Source of the DNA: Pascua guehoae
Lineage: Eukaryota > Basidiomycota > Tremellomycetes > Trichosporonales > Trichosporonaceae
NCBI GenBank assembly: GCA_001600415.1
Contig: BCJX01000005.1
Span: forward strand, 1,545,066-1,609,065
Direction: 5' to 3'
DNA: 64,000 nucleotides
Below are positions 23,138 through 34,900 of this stretch, one piece after another. Position 1 is the stretch's first letter. Each line of letters opens with the position of its first letter. Position numbers and translations under genes: made by a program. The notes under the pieces were generated by a model, which saw only the letters and a program-made list of their open reading frames with translations, searched no databases and was not told where the DNA came from.

Positions 23138-24306
23138 TTCCGGCTTCTGGACGGCTAAAGCATTTCGGTATCTCCCCTTGATCTCTTGATCTTAGCGACC
23201 GGACCATGCCCATCGTCGTCCCAGTTACCGCCGCATCTACCCCGTAGCGCCGTTTGCATGCACCGAGACGTGGGTTCCCATCGGTAACGGCGGCTAGCAC
23301 AAACGGCTATCTGGAGCTCTATCTTGGCTTTGGGGAAATCGAGTGCCGACGATCGAGCGCCGACTGCCACTCCCGATGCAGGCGTCAGTGACCGTATCAA
23401 ACAACCTCGCGATGAAACGTGCATCCATCATGTGATGGCGTGTGTTCTTGTCAGTTGAACCTTGCCATCTCTTGTGCCATCTATCCATGGCTTTACACTG
23501 CACCATGTGACCTCGAGCGGTCCTCCCCCTCGTGATAAGATAAGCCTTGCTTTCGGTCAGCGTAATGCTCAGAAGCAGATCAAAGGCGGCTTGAAGCCCC
23601 CTTGTTTGGCCTTTGACCTCCAACTTGTTGGGACCAACGATCAGTGGCATCGTACGGGTTGGAGGTCAGCATCCTGGGCAAAGGTCGAGCGATGGGACCC
23701 AGAGGGACCCCAATGGGCTCATCATTGCAGCAAAAGTGGGAACGAGAGCGAGTATCAGAGGGCAACCGTGGAGGGGAAAGTCAAGGGACGAAGCTCAGGA
23801 GAAACTGCGATGACTTGGTGATGACTTGGTGCAGCCTATTGTTTGCTGTGATAGGGCCTTGGAACGCTCGGCGGTCGTGGTCGGCGGGGCGAAACCGTCA
23901 TGGTCCAAGTGGAGCACAGCTGACGTTCAACTCCTCCACATTGTTTGCTATTTGGCCCGTGTGTGACTTGCTCGTGTTGCAGGCATGTCGCAATGCTGTC
24001 CCGTTGTCTGCCAGAAACGCCACACACACACGTGGTTCCAGGCTGTCCTGCATTGCTCGGCTTGGCCTTGATCAAACGTCCTCAAGCACTGAGCTTCTCT
24101 CCGAAGACAAGTCAGTACTATGAAGCAGTCCATAGGTCACAACGTCTAGCCGTAGTGCCAAAGAGAGGCAGGAAAGCCAACCACCAGCCCTAGAGGAGCT
24201 GCCATTTGGATATCTGGGGACCCCACACTCCGCACCGATCACCTCCACCTGGCTCTGACGATCCGACTTGAACAAACGTCCCAACTCATCATGCCGAACA
24301 AACTCC

Positions 24307-25988
24307 ATGACCCCAACATCCGCGCTGGGGCAGCCCCTAGGCATCTTGTCCCCGCCCTTCGGCCCGCTCAACGCCCTCCACGCCTCGATCCTCATCCACG
24401 CGCGCCCCTACGCGCTCACCGGGGCATGCGGCGCGGCGTTCCTCTTCCCCCTCGTCCTCGTGTGGGTACAGGCGTACCTCCTGCAGCTTCCGGGAACACG
24501 CGTCCTGCGCGCGGTGGTTGGTGCGGTCGCGCTCGTAGGCGTGTGGAACGCGTGGACAGGGTGGCGGTTTACTGGTGCGTATGGCGTGCGGGCGTGCGGG
24601 AGATGGCCAGCGGTGAAGTCGTCTGTGGAACAGCGAGGACATACTGGTGTCGATGAGACCTAACTAGAGCTGACAACATTGACTGTCTCCCACGCTTTTG
24701 CTTTGACTGTGCCGATCCCATCCCACCCTCGCCTTCGCAGACCCCGCGCTCGACCTGCTCGACCACTCTGGCTGGTTCTGGTGGCCCATCGCCGTCCGGT
24801 TGGCGGAGTGGTCGCTGCTCAAGGGACCAGTATACGACCCCCTCGTGGTCACGGGCACGCGGTCGCGCATCTTTGCCGCGCTCGACTTGTGTATCAACAT
24901 GCGCATGGTGGGGCTCGGCGGGGTCGGGCTGGAATCTGGCCCGGTTGCGAATGAGGATATTCCCGCGCTCGTCGCGCGGGGCGCGAGTGGTGCTCGTGCG
25001 AATGGCGTGGTCAAGAGTGAAAGCATGACCCGCAGTAACGTCAAAGGCGGTGGAGTCACTGTCCCCCTGCTCGAGTCTCTCTCCACCTCGCTCAGCCCCA
25101 CCTCCAAGCTCTCCCGCCCCCGCGCGACGGCACGACACGCGGCCCGTGCGGCTCTGCACTTGGCCATCCTCGATGCGATCGTATCCCTTCGCGTGGTCCT
25201 TGTTCCCCTCCTCGATGCCAGGGATACCCACATGCTCGCGTCCATGAGCGCGGCGACGTTCCGCCTTCATCTGCCTCTCTTCACCATGCCCCTCCCTGGA
25301 CGATTTGTGGCGGCCACCACGCCGCTCATCATGGCCGCAGCGGGGTACGCCCTCATCGCTGGCGTATATCACTCCGTTGCGGCTGTGGCTGTCGGGAGTG
25401 GCGCGTGGGCGCCGGCCGCGTGGCCTGATTTGTTCGATGCGCCCTGGAAGGCCGACTCGATGTGTGTGCTCTGGGGCAGGGGGTGGCACCAGCTCTTTCG
25501 GGTGAGTCTGCGGGTGCGGCGGGGTACAGAGCGCCCATGATCAGCACCCAGATACCCAAGCCTCCTCGAAGCCACCTAACTCCCAGCACCAATTCACGAT
25601 CATCGCCGCCACGCTCGCCTCCATCCTCGGCTTCCCCTCCGACCGCGTCCCACCCGCCATCCTCCTCCCCGCCGCCTTCCTCGCCTCGGCGACAATGCAC
25701 GCCCTCGGCGGTCTCGCTGCGCGCGCACCCCCATCGCCCGGCGGTACAGTCGCCTTCTTTCTGGCTCTCGGCGCTGGGTGCTCGGCAGAAGCTGCCTTCC
25801 GGCGCATCACCGGCGCACGCGTGCGCGGCTGGGTGGGGCGGGTGTGGCTCTGGTCCTTTGTGGGGCTGGTGGCGCCGCTCATGGCGGGGCCGTGGTTGGA
25901 TGCTGCTGTTGGGAGTACGCCGCCGAGCGGGCCGGTGGGGCGGGTCGTACAGGGTCTCGCGGGGTGTATTGAGGTGCAGCGGGGATAG
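24307..25988 (+). CDS. Wax-synthase-like membrane-bound O-acyltransferase
   Basis: Exons: 24307-24574, 24741-25501, 25587-25988; phases agree, about 476 aa. The in-frame ATG is at 24307; the frame is open further upstream but begins there with TTG. Several hydrophobic helices (about residues 35-85, 275-335 and 350-460) are interrupted by a polar segment. The diagnostic stretch is SMCVLWGRGWHQLFR, ending exon 2: the fungal W/S-x-x-FWGRRWHQLFR motif, with His as the likely catalytic residue, of wax-synthase/TRI7-like acyltransferases in the MBOAT-like group. It probably acylates a small alcohol or terpenoid in the ER membrane; acceptor and donor are unknown. No secondary-metabolite gene cluster is visible nearby. 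Confidence 0.78.
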
Positions 25989-26394
25989 GGGGAGGCGGTT
26001 CACTGGCATTGGTAGGTAGGTGAGAAGGTCAGAGGGCCAGGATGATGACTCTTCACGTGAGGTGACATAGATTAGAAGGGGATAGAATGTACAAAGAAGT
26101 CGTACATGCGCCACGTCTGGGGGGCCGTACGGTCGTCGAGGTATCGGACCATATGGTCGAGTTTCGTGGAGGGTTATTGTGGAGCCGCACGAGCTACCTT
26201 GCCACCAGCTGCTAACAATGAGCCAGACACGCCCTCCTGTTATCAGTGCACGCCAGCACATGGGCGCATTGTTGAAGAGGCTCAATAGATACATCAATGT
26301 ACATCTGTGATCAATCCAGTCTGTCTGGTTCTCTCCCAGCTACGCGCACCTCTACTCGGTCTCGAGACCATCTTTTACAAGTACACCATCACTC
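25989..26394. other. Convergent intergenic spacer
   Basis: About 400 bp separating the acyltransferase stop from the stop of the next minus-strand gene. No feature was recognised. Confidence 0.5.
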
Positions 26395-27897
26395 TTACGC
26401 CTGGACAGACCGTGCCTCGTACGGCGGCGCCTCACCCAGCACGAGCCCGAGGCCGTCCGTGCTCCCCATGGCGATGTGGGCGGTGTTGGCGTGGCGCGGT
26501 GGCGAAACAGCCAGGGCGGCAATCTCGCCCGTGAGCGCGAGCATTTCCTCGGCCTCGGCCGCGAGGCGCTGTGCGAGGAGACGCGTGCTCGCTGGGTCCG
26601 GGTCGTGCTCGGCGTACGGCGGGAGATCGTCGTCGGGATGTTCGTCGACGCGGATTGTCGGGCGGGCGTGGGCTGCCGACGAGGCTGGGGTCGGAGGTGT
26701 GGATTGGGAGGTTGGGGGGCGGGTGCGCCGCGATGGCGAGGAGCGGTTGGAGGATGTCGAGGAGCGGGGGGACTGGGGTTAGCGGGGAGGTGATGGGAGG
26801 ATGAGGAGAAGGAGGAGGAGGAGAAAGGAGGAGGAGGAAGAGGAAGAGGAGGGGAGGCAAAACCAGGGAGACAGATTAGAGAGGCAGCCTGTACAGCCCC
26901 AAACCCGACACACCAAGCACAGAAGATACGCACACTCCTCTGCGAGCTCGGCTGGCTCGTCAACCCATACTCGTGGCGCGTGTGTCGGATATCGCCCGCA
27001 AAGCGCGGCATCTCGTTCTCGAGGTAAACAAGCGTCGAGCGGATCTTGCCCGGCTCGTACTGGCTCAGTGCGTGGCCGACGAAATCGCGCAGGGCAGCGC
27101 GCCGCTCGCCAGCGTCGCGCGCGCGGCGGAGAGCTTCTTGGAGTTGGCCCGTTGGGGGGCGCGAGGGGCGGGTAGTCTGGTGTTAGTCGAGAGGTGTGGG
27201 TGGGGCGGGGCTGTGGAGGGTGGAGCTTGAGATCAAGGAGTGGGGTTTGCATCGCCCTCATTGCCCTTGTCGCGAGAGGTGTGATTGTTCGAGTCATCCC
27301 TATTGTCCATAGCTTGACGACTGCCATGATTCGCAGATCCCCTTGGCCACAGCGTTCGGGCCGGAGGGACTCTCCATTGTCGGGACTCGGACTCGCCGCT
27401 CGAGACCCATTCGTTGGCCTCGTTCTCACCCCCCTGCTCGCTCTTTCCCCGTCTTGCGGGACATGCAGACTCACCACAGTAACGGGCGCATTGGCGTAGC
27501 CCCTCGCCGGCCCGCGTTCGTCCCGCGCCCGCTTGCTCGCCATAAACTGGTTGAACGAGGCCTCATCGTTCACGAACCCGGGGACCTCGATATAGCGTCC
27601 ACTCGAGGCGCGATAGGAAGACCCGGTGCGGCTCGCCGACTGGGACTGGGGATTACCATAGCGCCTGTGAAGGTCGTTGATCGACGACTCGCGCGAGCCA
27701 CGCCGCGGCCGCGCCCTGCTATCGTCGCGGTAGTGGGTGGGAGTGGGGGCGTCGCCACCGTACCGCCGCGCCAGGTCCGAGAGGCCTACTTCGCGCCGAA
27801 CGGGAGACGCGCGGGGTGCGGCGCGGGGCGGTTGGGGTTGACGGGGAGCCGGGTCGGCGCGGGTGGGGATCGATGACGAGGAGAAGAGAGAAAACAT
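26395..27897 (-). CDS. Uncharacterised Arg/Ser-rich protein, 347 aa
   Basis: Exons: 27897-27475, 27176-26934, 26772-26395; all joins are in phase 0. Two short related motifs near the N-terminus (LSDLARRYGG and INDLHRRYGN) are followed by VPGFVNDEASFNQFMASK, then a helical, charged block (ALRRARDAGERRAALRDF and KIRSTLVYLENEMPRF). The C-terminal exon lies in a frame with no ATG of its own; it gives an acidic stretch (DEHPDDDLPPY) and a helical LLAQRLAAEAEEMLALTGE segment. I do not recognise the family; the mix of disordered and short helical parts suggests a scaffold or adaptor. Intron 2 has a long polypyrimidine tract. It is divergent from the homocysteine methyltransferase gene. Confidence 0.6.
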
Positions 27898-28586
27898 CAA
27901 GTGGTGGGAGATGGTAAGAAGTCAAAGGGTGAGCGTTTACAAAGTGCAGGTGCATTGTCCATTGTGCAGGTCTGCGTGCGTGGTTCGTGTGCCCCGGTGG
28001 TAGGTTGCGGGCGAAGAATAGACCGAGGCACCCGGGGCGGTGTTGTTGTTCTGGTGACATGGTGGCCGCAGTCTTGGCTTGGCAGAACTCGATCCTGGGA
28101 TGCTAGGATAACTGTATCTAGGGTCGGCGGATGGCGGATGGGTAGCGACGTATGCGACGCATGCGACGAGGGTCCCCTGTGCTAGCGGCAGTGGCGCACC
28201 TAGCTGGGGTGGAGACGTCATTGCTGTGCAGTGTCGTCGATAAGGTGAGGGTGGGTAGACACATGCCCCTGGAGTAGTACTTCCAGGTCTCCCGAATCTT
28301 GACCATGATCTGGACCAGAATGCGAGCAGACGATCCCCCTCGTCCACACAGACGAGATTGACCAGATCGATACACGTCATGTCTACCGTAAAGACACGCA
28401 CAGACTACTACTGCATTGTGCGTCTCCAAAGAGCGAGATTGGAACATTGGGGCCCCAAACACGTGTCACCCGGATCCGGATCCGGATATTGCCGTATTCA
28501 ACCTCATCCCTGCTCGACCTTTTGAGCTCGTCGCCATCATCACCTTGCGTCATCGACCAGTTTCTGCCATAACAGTTCTACAAATA

Positions 28587-29754
28587 ATGAGCATTCTAGT
28601 CCTCGACGGGGGCATGGTACGTCGCACCCCACTTCCCCCGCTGATATGTAGGGCACGACGCTCGAGGCTGCAGGCCACGACGTCTCGGGCGCAATGTGGG
28701 GCAGCGAGCTGGTCGAGCACGACGCCGACGCCATTGCGCGCGTCCATCGACAGTACGCACGGGTTGCAGACCTGGTCGAGACGGCGACGTGAGCTCGCCA
28801 CCTAACGACAGCGTACTGACCACTAACACGCCCAGGTATCAAATGACGACTGCCGCCCTCGAGGCTGCGGGACACACGCCGGCCTCTGCATCGTGCGTCC
28901 TGCGTTTCGCGGTCGACCTCGCCGCGGACGCCTGCGACGATTGTGCCGACTCCACTTCTGCCTCCAACTCCACAACCAGCGCACACACACCACAAGTCGC
29001 ACTCTCCCTCGGGCCCTATGGCGCGACTCTGTCCCCAGGCCAAGAATACGCAGGCATCTACCCTGCGCCGTTCGACGCCGAATCCACGCTCACTGCATGG
29101 CACCTGTCCCGTCTGCGGACGTACGCGTATTCGCCCGAGTGGAGCCGCGTCGCGTGGCTCGCGTTCGAGACTATCCCCCTGCTCGCAGAGGTGCGGGCGA
29201 TCCGGCGCGCCCTGGGACAGCTGTACGCCCAGGGCGTGCAGCGCAAGCCGTTTTGGATCACGTCGGCGTACCCTCGCGGCCGGGGTCCGAGGGGCGATGG
29301 CGGCCACGGGGCAGCGAGCGGGAGTACGAGTGCGGACGGGGAGGGCGGCCGCGCGCCGATCCCGGCCATTGTGGATGCGCTCGTCGGACCCCTCGACGCT
29401 GCAGAGACGCCGGACGCAATCGGCGTCAACTGCACAAACCCCGCGTACATCGCCGACATTGTCCGGGATCTGGGCGCCGCGCTCCCCGCGCGCGTGGCCC
29501 CGCGCCTCGTGCTCTACCCCGACGGCGGGGCGGTGTACGACACCGTCTCGCGCACGTGGACTGGGGGTGAGACCGAGCCAGACGCGTGGGCGGCCGCCGT
29601 CCTCGGCGTCGCGCGCGAGGCCCTCGCGCAGACACGCGCCGACGGAGGGGCCGTGTGGGACGGCGCGATTGTGGGCGGGTGCTGCAAGACGGGCGTGGAC
29701 GAGATTGCCGCGCTGAGGCGGCTGGTCGATGCGGAGCGGGGACAAGGGGCGTGA
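28587..29754 (+). CDS. Homocysteine S-methyltransferase
   Basis: Exons: 28587-28616, 28652-28788, 28836-29754; 361 aa. The N-terminus ILVLDGGMGTTLE, the ADLVETATYQ strand, the first zinc-ligand motif GVNCTNP and the double-Cys motif GGCCKT near the C-terminus together define the zinc- and thiol-dependent family that transfers methyl from S-methylmethionine or AdoMet to homocysteine (Mht1/Sam4-like). Length fits the family. It is a cytosolic methionine-salvage enzyme. A low-complexity Gly/Ser insertion at about residues 205-226 is unusual. The first exon codes only ten residues. Confidence 0.92.
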
Positions 29755-29934
29755 GCCACTATACCGTACCACTGTCGTAGTGCCGCATTACATGTCACTT
29801 GGATATGTTCACTGTATACTCTATCTACCATTGACCTGTAGTCTCTAGCTCCACTCTACCCGGCGCTACGCGACTCTTTATTCAGTACACCGCTTCACTT
29901 CACCTCACTCGCTCCTCTGTCAAGCGTTTCCCAG

Positions 29935-31375
29935 TCAGCTTGCAGCGGCCTTCACGTCTGATCCGTTGTAGTCGTCGACAGCGGCCTTGATGCCATTGCC
30001 CGCGGGTGGGACCCACGGCTTGCCAAGGGGGCACGTTCTGCCGCCACCAGGTGCGATGCAGCAGAAGCTGGGGTCAGCGTACTTGAGAGACGTGATAGAC
30101 CACAGCATGGGTGACGGGCGGTACGTCCATCAGACTGCTCCGGGTACAGGCCGACTCACTCATTCAGCTCGCGCCAGTACGTCTCGTGCTTGTATTCGAA
30201 ATTGTACGCGCCGCCGACATTCGTCTCGAGCTGTTCGGGCTCGACAAAGTCGGAGATCAAGGGGTTGAGCTGGATCTAAGAGACGAAATCAGCGTCGACC
30301 TCCCTCCCACTGTACTGTGTATCTGAGCGCACCTTTGCGAGGCTGACGGGGTCGATAAAGGGCGATATTGCTTTGAAGAAGAATGTGATAAACCATGGAA
30401 TGTTGAGCACGAGCGCAAGGCCAAGACCTGCGTGTGAGTATGCTGCCCATCTTGCCAGTTACCCACGCTCGACATAGTGGTTCTGGAGAATGCTCAAGAC
30501 TTCGCGCGCCGTGGACATGCTCGTCTGGTGCTTGGTCGATGCCGATGCGTACTGGGGCGTTTAGCGATTGCCTCACTAGCTAAGGCGACCTCACGTCAAT
30601 GACAAGTGCCACCTTTTCCTGTCCTGGAGGCATGAGGTCGATCGCGCGCTCGCTAATGTCAGTCATTGCGTCCCTGCGTTTATCCTCCAAGGCAGGGGTG
30701 ACTCACAGAAAGTAGACAGTGTTGCGGATCTGGCGCGGCGACTCGTCCGTGTTCTGCCGTACGATGCGCATGTACAGCAGTGGTCGACCCTCCTTGTCAA
30801 ACCCCGAGAGGACTCTGGTGGTCAGCATGAATTCCTCCCCTCTCCATGTGCAGTGAGCAGCAACTCACAGCTTGCCCGTCTCGTTCTCCAACTCGACTTC
30901 CATGGGGTCGATCAGCTCGGGCCGATAACTCCGCCGCCATACGACCGTCTTTTCAAGGCGCTTCTTTGCGTCCTCGAGCTTCCACTTTGCCGCACGCATG
31001 TAGCGTGCGCACGTCCCAGGGTCTGCGAGGAATCGCTTCTCCCACACATGGTAGTCGTCCGTCTCGGGCAGGAGGATTGTGTTGGCGTACTGGGGTTAGT
31101 GGACGCTATTCGAGATCACTATAGCCCGTCGTCGTGTCGATGGCAACGATCCACGTTTCGACTTACCGCCGAAAGCTCCTCCATCTGGGCCAGTCAGCAA
31201 CATTGCCAGACCAGGTACGTACCAACTTCTGCTGCTCTTCCGTGTACTGCGGTGGCTTCACCGTGCTCGACGCGGGAAAGACAGTGATCGGAGAGTAGAC
31301 TGGCGGGCCATAGTCTTGGTCGGGCTTGCGCACGTCGGCGTGTGGGGCGGACAGGAGCGAGGTGAAGCGCTTCAT
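29935..31375 (-). CDS. Sec14-like (CRAL-TRIO) phosphatidylinositol-transfer protein, PDR16-like
   Basis: Nine exons: 31375-31223, 31184-31167, 31089-30869, 30814-30707, 30652-30595, 30551-30467, 30427-30333, 30275-30160, 30067-29935; phases agree, 328 aa. The CRAL-TRIO-N part contains DPGTCARYMRAAKWKLEDAK. The lipid-binding domain contains LSGFDKEGRPLLYMR, MPPGQEKVALVID, LSILQNHYVERLG, VLNIPWFITFFFKAISPF, then IDPVSLAK and YGG-like GGAYNFEYKHETYW. This resembles yeast Pdr16/17, which move phosphatidylinositol and sterol and affect azole tolerance. There is no transmembrane segment. Exon 2 is only 18 nt. The C-terminal tail (CCIAPGGGRTCPLGKPWVPP) is unusual. Confidence 0.88.
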
Positions 31376-31584
31376 TGGAAAGAAGAGTAAGGATGAGCAA
31401 GACTGAACAAAGGACGAGTTGTGAGGCGTATGCTAGCTGTCAGCGTGTACCAGCGTACCAGCATGTGTGTGTATACCCCCTGTCAATGGCGATCACATTC
31501 CACGCCCCGTCGTTTCATCAGACGCGTCGCACAGATCTCTTGGCAAAGTAGCCACCCCCTGTGTGACGTGACATCTACCCGACA

Positions 31585-31734
31585 GCAAGTTTTGACAGGG
31601 ACAGCTTTCAGTCCGGACAGGAAATCCGCTATCAACGTGACTTCTCATTGGTCCGCTTTCATTCCATTAGGATGGTTCATCAGTAAGTTTGTATTCTTTG
31701 TCTTTACTCAAAAGGTGTCCCTGCCAAAACTTGC
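31585..31734. mobile_element. 150-bp terminal-inverted-repeat element, family unassigned
   Basis: The left end GCAAGTTTTGACAGGGACA (31585-31603) and the right end TGTCCCTGCCAAAACTTGC (31716-31734) are inverted copies with one mismatch. The interior is AT-richer than its surroundings and non-coding. No clear target-site duplication was seen. It lies between the Sec14-like and POL1 genes. Confidence 0.55.
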
Positions 31735-31930
31735 GGTGCCGCTTTTGGAACTTGATCTTCCTAGGGCCGTACAGTGCCAAGCCTGCAAGAGCCGAGCATC
31801 TGGAGGACGAGGTCGCCGCTGGGGCGGTTTAAACCATTCACACCCCATCTGCGCTGCACGTCTGGCGAACCCTCAGCAGATCTGCTTTGCTGCTCTAATA
31901 AGAAAGTGACATTTGACTCTGTATATACGG

Positions 31931-34900
31931 CTACAACTTAATCCTCTCCATAAAGCCAAACAGGCCGCGCATATCCACCCACCGTCGTCCGTTGCGGTCC
32001 AAATACCTGTCAGCAACGGCAGCGCATGTCGTGAGGGCGGGTGCATTTGCCGCCGTGAGCGCCCGGACGTCATCAAACCTCGCCGAGCCGCGCGCGGCCG
32101 TGAGAGCTTTGTCGGCATCAAATAGGTGGTGGAAGTACAGGAGTTGGTTGTATAGCGCGAGATCAGAGTACTGTGGGTTAGTTAGCATGGGGAGCTTGAA
32201 ACGGGAGACAGAGACGGGATCCTGGGAAGGGGGAAAAGCCCAAAGAAATCTGGCCATGCCCGAGTATTCTGGCATGAAACCTGCGCCACAACAAGGCACG
32301 ACCGGCCTCGCCGACCACTCTTATACAGTGCATGTCAAAAAGGAACGTGAGTGGCGCAGGGTGAGATGTGTCTCGCGCTGCCGAACGCTCATCTGAGCAG
32401 CACCTCAAAGCAGCATGCCACGGCATCCCTGCGCCCCTCACGTTCCTTTTTGACACCGTCTGTACTCACCTCGAGCGTCACGTTACCCTTGCACCCAGGC
32501 TTGACGAAACCGAGACACCGGCGACCATATACGCCCATAGCGCGTGTCCTCGCTCCACATCCTTCACCATCGCACACGGTCCAGCCGAGATAGTATTTTG
32601 CGATATGAGCGCGAATCTGGTTCTCGAGCTGGATGGCGACCGAGGCGGGAGCGACTGCGCTGTTGCACGCGGGACAGATGATCCCCGATGGCCGCAGAGA
32701 CGCTGTTGCAGTGCTGCCATCGAGGGTGGCACTGAGATCAGCCGTGACGCCGTCAAACCCAAACTGGGCGTCGCACGCAGGGCAGCGGAGAGCCAGTGCG
32801 TCGGCGTCCTTGAACCGGTCCTTGTCTGAGATTTGCGACTCGAGAGAGAAAAAGGTACGCTCGGCGACTTCACCAGCAGACGACGAGTAGCGCGCCGGGT
32901 CGAGGCCGAGGCATTGGGCGAGACGGGCACGCTCGGTGCCCTCAATGTTCTCGCAGAGACGGAGGACGGGCTGCAGGACCTGACCATCGAGGTACAGGTC
33001 GTAGTCGATGCGGAGGTCTGAGCCTGCACGGCGCAGGTCGTCTGGGTGGAAGGCACGGTCGGCCTGGGCGGAGCGTGCACTCTTGCCGTCACTGTCGAGG
33101 CAGAGAATGTACGGGATAACGTCGCCGGCGCGGACAGCCGTGCCCTTGGCCTTCATGCGAAGCGCGACTTGGACGTGCGGTTGAGACTTTTTGTCGGGGT
33201 AGTCTTCGGGGTTCTTGCCGAGGCGCTGGGGTCAGCGAACGACGAACTGGTAGGTAACAGGGGACCACATGACATGACACATTTGCCACTGTACCTCAGC
33301 AACTCGACTCACCTTGAAGATGACGAAATCGTCAAGGGGCACTGCGCCCGAGCGCACCGTCTCGCCGAAGCTCGTGAGGTAGTCGTGAATCTTGTTGACA
33401 ACATTCTCCGTATCTTCGCCACTGAGAATTTCCTTGAGGACGGCGGCCGACGCGTCCTTGCTGAGCTTCGAGTACTCGCGGCGCTTCATGTCGAGACCCT
33501 TGACCTCTGTCGAGCGGTTGCCAGCCTCGTCAATCTTGACGGCGGCATACTTCTTCTTGTTGAGCAAGAGGACACGCTCAAACGTCGCGTCGAGGTCGAT
33601 TTCGAGCAGCTTGTACCGCTCATTGACGAGCTTTTTAAACTCGTTTGCAATCTTGAGAGCCTCGGCGTATGAAGTCACGTTGGAATTGACAAAGACACTG
33701 TCGGTGTCGCCGTACACGACGTCGAGGGAGAGCGATTCTGCGAGCTCACGCGTGTGAGTGAGAATCTCACGGCCCTTGAACGTCGTCAAAGCCGCGAGCG
33801 GCCGCGATGAAAAGCGCGAGCCGGCAAAGCCAAGACAGCCGTACATCGAGTTGGCGGTGAGCTTGAGTGCTTGCTGCTTAATGTCCCACTGCTGCAGCTT
33901 GGCAGCAGACGCGCTCTTGTCCTTCATCAGACCCTTGACAAGCCGACGGCGGTCGACGAGGTTGGCAATAATTCGCGGAAGGACGCCCTTCTCCTTGTCG
34001 GATGGTGGGACGTCGGGGATCTTTTCCTCCTCGGCCTGTGGTTAGCTTTCACCCGAACAGCGCACCTCAACTCACCTCATCGTCCACGTCGTCGCGTTCG
34101 ACCGTTGTAAAGTCAATGTTGTACTCTTGAATGATACTAGGGTACAGCGAGTTGAAGTCCATGACGAGAATGTACGTGTCCCACAGTCCGCGCTTGGGCT
34201 CAAACACAAGACCACCGGCATACTTTGCCTTGCCTCGTTTGTGGCTCGTCGCAACCACCTCGTGCTCCTCACCGTCGTCGTTGATGACCTTGACCTTGTT
34301 CTTCTGGAATGACTTGTCGGGGCAAATATACTTGAGGCGGTGGAACTCGTGCAGCAAGATAAACTCGTTGCGCACGGCACGTCCGCCGTTGAGCGTCAGA
34401 TTCCACGAGTTGCCGGCCAGGTTGGTCAACTGCTTTGTGAGCGGCAAGAGCTGCACGCGCGCTGCAATCGCCATCTGGAAGTAGGCATCAATCTCCGTCA
34501 GGCGGATAAACTGGATAAGACGGTCGGGTGTCGACAGGGTGTGGTCGAAGTACGTGTGCGTATCCTCGGGGTCAATGTCCTCGCGCGTAATCTTCAAATG
34601 AGTCCCGACCATCTCTGTGAGCGACCAGGTAGTTGATGAGATCATGCCCTGAGGTGTGAGTAACAGTGCAAGGACAAGAGCCGCTCACCTTTGCAGCATC
34701 ACTGGACAGGTCGGCGACGAGACGGCCCGCCATGAGTCGGTAGTTTGTCCCAGCCCTGCTAACGTTCAAGCCCTTGCGACGGAAGCGCCCGATGCGGCTG
34801 GGGTGGTCTGCCTTGAGCTCCTTGAGGCGGTAGAGCAAAGCTTCAAACGAGCTGCCGAGGAAGTTGTGGCCAATGATAACATCTGGGTCGTTGCGGTAGA

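Larger units (their letters stand above)
21086..24306. other. Gene-poor region with poly-G tracts
   Basis: About 3.2 kb without a supported exon chain. It carries poly-G tracts at 21140-21159, 23018-23049 and 23116-23137 and a (CT)n patch near 21816-21834. The open frames have shadow-like composition and many lack an ATG. Confidence 0.5.

Noticed and set aside
28943..29716. Two long alternative frames over the homocysteine methyltransferase
   Set aside because: Arg/Ser/Pro-rich shadows of a frame with clear family motifs.
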